A stretch of DNA of 64,000 bases from CALLVY01 sp937899855 (lineage in GTDB: Bacteria; Bacteroidota; Bacteroidia; Chitinophagales; Saprospiraceae), in NCBI GenBank assembly GCA_039820405.1, contig JBCBQC010000024.1, positions 1 to 64,000 on the forward strand. Direction: 5' to 3'. Numbering within the stretch: the first letter of the stretch is position 1; every line of letters starts with the position of its first letter. Of this stretch, positions 61,236-64,000 are shown piece by piece. The notes beneath the pieces were generated by a model, which worked only from the letters and a program-made list of their open reading frames with translations, ran no database searches and had not been told where the DNA came from. The position numbers were made by a program, and so were the translations under genes.

Positions 61236-62777
61236 TTAATTTTCTTCCCGGCGGTACTTTTCCGCCATGACCTCCGCAAAGGTTTTACCACTGATTTTAC
61301 TTTCCAACCAAGCGAGAAAGTCGAAGTACTGAAACATGACGCTTTCCGATGGAGTCTGAGAGAGGGCCACGAAGTCCGCTCTCAGATTTTTCATTTCTGC
61401 GACTAGCTCTTTCCGCGAATCAATCTTATTGGAGTCCCGAATAAAACGCAGGACGCGTTTTTCAAATTCGAATACCCGGTCGCGCTTTTTCAAAAAGCGG
61501 TAGGTCGAGCGGAAGAGGTATTCCAGCAGCAGGTTGTTGTCCATCTCGTAGTGGATGATGAGGTTGAGGATGCGGGCCAGGCTCTGGAGGTCTTCCCGTT
61601 CGACGCTGCGGGGTTGGTTGAGCCATTTGTTGAGGTATTCCAGGGCCGTATCGTAGTCCTCGATGCCAAAGTGGAGGTAAAAGTACTGAAAGTAAAAACG
61701 GCTGCTTTCGAAGGAGCCCTGCTGGAATTTGTTGACCGCCTTCTGTTCCAGTTTCATGGTGTGAATGCCTTCTTCAAAGTCGCCGGTGGAGATGCACAGG
61801 GACAGCTTTTTGGAGTAGTATTCCCGGTGGATACGCATCTCATCATCGAGGGTTACGGGCTTGACTTTCAGGAGCTTATCCAGGGAGGTTTGCGCCTCGC
61901 GGTACTTTTTGAGTAGCCCGCAGCTGGAGATCAAATTGCTGAGGGTGGAGATGTGGTCGGGAACGTTTTCGCGGAGCATCTTGGGGTGGCTTTCCAGTAG
62001 GGCGAGCAGTTCCTTATTGGCGGTGTAAAAACTTTGGTAGTCGATGATGGAATAATAGTACAGGCCGTGAATGCGCTGGTAGAGGATGCGGGCTTTGTAG
62101 GAGAGGGCGGCCTCCGGGTCTTGGAGCAGGGGATGCCGCATCAGTTCCTCCAGGCGGGCCACCTTTTCCTTGCTGCGCAGCAGGGCATCCTTGCGGATGC
62201 TGATCATGATGCGGTAAAACAAATTCTGGTAGGCGGCGATGTTTTGCAAGCGTTCGGTACAATGATGCTCGGTGGCCTCGATCCGCGTCAGCTCCTGATC
62301 GAGAAAGGGGATATCGGATTTGGCGTAGGCCAGTTGTTTTTGCCAGCGCAGTATTTCGAGTTGGTAGTCAAAGGCCTCGTACTGGACGGCCACCTTCTGA
62401 ACTTTTTGTAGCAGTTCGAGGGCATCGTCGTAGTGGGCCCGGCGGTAGAGGACGCGAACACTCTGCAATTGGCGTTTGAGGCGAAAATCGATGGAGCTGT
62501 TTTCGTCAAAACCCTGGAGGGATTTGAGGATCAGTTCGTAGAGGTAGGCCTTGAGTTCGGAGTACTTGCGGCTCTGGATGGGTTGGTCGGCGTAAATGGT
62601 GCGGATCAGGGCCTCGTCATCGTAGGTCGATTGCGCCTCGATTGCGTCAAAGAGTTGGAGGTACTTGCTCGATTTGTCACCGCTGGTGGTGCGGGCGTAC
62701 AATTTGAAGTAACGCTTTTCGGGGCCGCTCAGCGACTGGATTAAGTGGTAGAGTTTGTTGGATGGCGTTTTTGGCAT
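61236..62777 (-). CDS. Helical-repeat protein of unknown function
   Basis: I recognise no named domain. The 513-residue product is almost entirely alpha-helical, with TPR-like helix pairs through its length (YDDALELLQKVQKVAVQYEA, DYDTALEYLNKWLN). It opens with YHLIQSLSGPEKRYFKLYA, a pattern I recall from a Bacteroidota-specific paralogue family of unknown role. No signal peptide or membrane segment is seen, so it should be cytoplasmic. It converges with the RiPP-like gene (16-nt gap) and diverges from the LytTR gene. Confidence 0.8.
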   Translation of the reverse strand: MPKTPSNKLYHLIQSLSGPEKRYFKLYARTTSGDKSSKYLQLFDAIEAQSTYDDEALIRTIYADQPIQSRKYSELKAYLYELILKSLQGFDENSSIDFRLKRQLQSVRVLYRRAHYDDALELLQKVQKVAVQYEAFDYQLEILRWQKQLAYAKSDIPFLDQELTRIEATEHHCTERLQNIAAYQNLFYRIMISIRKDALLRSKEKVARLEELMRHPLLQDPEAALSYKARILYQRIHGLYYYSIIDYQSFYTANKELLALLESHPKMLRENVPDHISTLSNLISSCGLLKKYREAQTSLDKLLKVKPVTLDDEMRIHREYYSKKLSLCISTGDFEEGIHTMKLEQKAVNKFQQGSFESSRFYFQYFYLHFGIEDYDTALEYLNKWLNQPRSVEREDLQSLARILNLIIHYEMDNNLLLEYLFRSTYRFLKKRDRVFEFEKRVLRFIRDSNKIDSRKELVAEMKNLRADFVALSQTPSESVMFQYFDFLAWLESKISGKTFAEVMAEKYRREEN

Positions 62778-63115
62778 ACTTGTTATTCTAGCTTTCTGAT
62801 CTACTAATATTAGGGAAAAATTAAGGAATCTTCAACGTTTAGTCGCGAATCCTACAAAATTGGAAAACTGACATATCCTAAAATGAAGGATTGGGTGAGC
62901 CCCCCAAATGCCCTATCATTGGAGTAACGATCGCAATAAGCGCGGTCGAGAATTACGGAAGCAACTAAACCCATTTCAAGGTGGTGCCACCCGTGGACCC
63001 CGATTGAAAAGGGCGTTAAGCCTCTAATCTGCCAAATTTCACCTTCTTAATTGCGAACTCCCAAGTGGGGTTTGCGGAACCAAAGCCCAGCGGGGCTTAG
63101 CAAAAACCAGTTGCC
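62778..63115. other. Spacer between the helical-repeat and LytTR genes
   Basis: There is no gene with support in 338 nt. A hairpin (AAGCCC at 63083-63088 with GGGCTT at 63093-63098) lies 18 nt before the LytTR start and may affect its translation. No exact TAnnTTTG box was found for either gene. Confidence 0.4.
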
Positions 63116-63556
63116 ATGAGAGTTGTCAAAACATCCCCTTCCCAGTCCACCGGCCCTCGCCTTCCCCTCCACCACCGCGACGAGAGCCCCCACCAACCCA
63201 CCGCCGCCCGCAGTCGCCAGCGCAAGATCGCCCTGCCCACCATGGAGGGCATCCACTTCGAAAAAGTGAGCGAGATCACCTGCCTCGAAGCCCAGGGCAA
63301 TTACACCCTCCTGTACTTTGGAGACAAACGCCAACTGCTGGTGTGCAAAACCCTCCAAGCCATCGAACAGTTGATCAGTACCCCCCTACAATTCGTCCGG
63401 GTACACCGCTCCTTTACCATCAACCTCGATCAGCTCCAACGCTACGTTCGCGGTAAAGGCGGCTACGTCATCATGGAAAATGGCTCCCACGTCAACGTCT
63501 CGGCGGGACGCAAGCAAGTCTTCCTCGAAACGGTCGCCCAGTACTTTAGCGCCTGA
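63116..63556 (+). CDS. Standalone LytTR-domain DNA-binding protein
   Basis: The protein has 146 residues. After a basic, disordered-looking N-terminus (1-36) the LytTR domain covers about 37-140: KIALPTMEGIHFEKVSEITC, LEAQGNYTLLYF, FVRVHRSFTINLDQLQRY and HVNVSAGRKQVFLE. There is no receiver domain, so it is not controlled by phosphorylation in the standard way; such orphans often regulate themselves or respond to other partners. It resembles the DNA-binding half of the response regulator at 12.9 kb. An alpha/beta hydrolase gene follows after 54 nt with its own promoter. Confidence 0.9.
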   Translation: MRVVKTSPSQSTGPRLPLHHRDESPHQPTAARSRQRKIALPTMEGIHFEKVSEITCLEAQGNYTLLYFGDKRQLLVCKTLQAIEQLISTPLQFVRVHRSFTINLDQLQRYVRGKGGYVIMENGSHVNVSAGRKQVFLETVAQYFSA

Positions 63557-63598
63557 GCCCCGCCCCCAGCATTCCGTGGGATTTTGCCCACACTTCGG

Positions 63599-63606
63599 TA
63601 TCTTTG
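63599..63606 (+). promoter_or_regulatory. -7 element (TATCTTTG) in leaderless layout before the hydrolase gene
   Basis: This is an exact TAnnTTTG match followed by CCCC and the ATG at 63611, the same 4-nt gap as in two other genes here. Confidence 0.6.
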
Positions 63607-63610
63607 CCCC

Positions 63611-64000
63611 ATGGAACTCAACTACAAATCCTTTGGGCAAGGTCCCCCCCTCGTCATCCTCCACGGACTGTTTGGGATGCTCGACAACTGGCAAACCATC
63701 GCCAAACAACTGGCGGCGCAGCATTCCGTATTCATCGTCGACCAACGCAATCACGGTCGCTCGCCCCACACCGAGGATTTCAACTATCGCCTCCTGGCCG
63801 AAGACCTGCGGGGCTTCCTCGAATCCCAGTGGATCTACCGGAGTCACATCCTGGGACACAGCATGGGCGGCAAAACGGCGATGCAGTTTGCGTTGGACTA
63901 CCCCGAAATGGTCGAAAAGCTGGTGGTGGTTGACATTGGCCCAGAGCGCAATCACAGCAGCCACACCGATATCTTTGGGGCCCTCCTCGATTTTCCCATC
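63611..64000 (+). CDS. Alpha/beta hydrolase (YbfF-like esterase), 3' end beyond the window
   Basis: The first 130 residues are visible and the reading frame is open to the window edge. The oxyanion-hole segment LVILHGLFGMLDNW, the FIVDQRNHGRSPH strand-turn and the nucleophile elbow LGHSMGGKTAMQFAL (Ser in GHSMG) match the YbfF family of small cytoplasmic esterases. The rest of the catalytic triad (Asp and His) lies outside the window. The substrate is unknown. A TATCTTTG box 4 nt before the ATG predicts a leaderless mRNA. Confidence 0.9.
   Translation, partial: MELNYKSFGQGPPLVILHGLFGMLDNWQTIAKQLAAQHSVFIVDQRNHGRSPHTEDFNYRLLAEDLRGFLESQWIYRSHILGHSMGGKTAMQFALDYPEMVEKLVVVDIGPERNHSSHTDIFGALLDFPI

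Noticed and set aside
1..64000. CRISPR arrays, tRNA, rRNA and insertion sequences
   Set aside because: I looked for regularly spaced repeats, tRNA-like clover-leaf arms, rRNA-like stretches and transposase motifs and saw none. A covariance-model search would be more sensitive for tRNA and small RNAs.

Overview
The window is chromosomal DNA from a member of the Bacteroidota, most likely a Saprospiria (Lewinella-like) bacterium. The grounds are type IX secretion (a PorZ-like protein and a T9SS-sorted secreted protein), a DUF6089 outer-membrane protein, BshA of bacillithiol synthesis, a GYDIA-type GHMP kinase, paired OmpH/Skp chaperones, and promoters of the Bacteroidota TAnnTTTG type. GC content is moderately high and genes are densely packed. 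I saw no rRNA, tRNA, CRISPR array or intact insertion sequence; mobile DNA is limited to two inteins.

Layout. 0-9.6 kb: dnaB carrying two inteins, an RluB-type pseudouridine synthase, a LysE-family exporter, a YjbQ-type protein, a VWA lipoprotein, a DUF6089 protein and nadA. 9.9-16 kb: a propeller-type LytS-like sensor kinase and its LytTR response regulator, a small Cys-rich secreted protein with an operator-like promoter, and a T9SS cargo protein. 16-23 kb: an RsmI-like methyltransferase, a Uma2 pseudogene, scpA, and a DUF5691-MoxR-DUF5682 operon that seems to lack its usual VWA partner. 23-36 kb: an M14 peptidase, a NifU/Nfu scaffold protein, bamA and uppS, an M3 peptidase, a WecA/TagO-like transferase, crcB, an M48 peptidase and two skp genes. 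36-47.7 kb: an ATE1-like transferase, clpB with a charged tail, a GHMP kinase, two convergent genes for metallopeptidase relatives with destroyed zinc sites, two acyl-CoA synthetases and a YceI-like lipoprotein. 47.7-54.4 kb: a CarH-like MerR regulator, bshA, porZ, nadD and dnaN. 54.9-64 kb: a lone non-catalytic M16 protein, mreBCD-mrdA, an orphan RiPP-like precursor, a helical-repeat protein, a standalone LytTR protein and a truncated alpha/beta hydrolase.

How the genes work together. Housekeeping blocks cover replication (dnaB, dnaN), chromosome segregation (scpA), cell shape and wall growth (mreBCD-mrdA, uppS, the GT4 transferase), outer-membrane assembly (bamA, skp), NAD synthesis (nadA, nadD) and redox or Fe-S metabolism (bshA, nfu). 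The least ordinary signals are the 74-codon gene at 60995, whose leader resembles pinensin-type lanthipeptide leaders although its core has no cysteine; the double-intein DnaB with one dead and one apparently live homing endonuclease; the partner-less MoxR module; two adjacent pseudo-metallopeptidases; an 11-bp motif shared by nadA and the RiPP-like gene; and a repeated promoter layout (TAnnTTTG, 4 nt, ATG) that predicts leaderless mRNAs.
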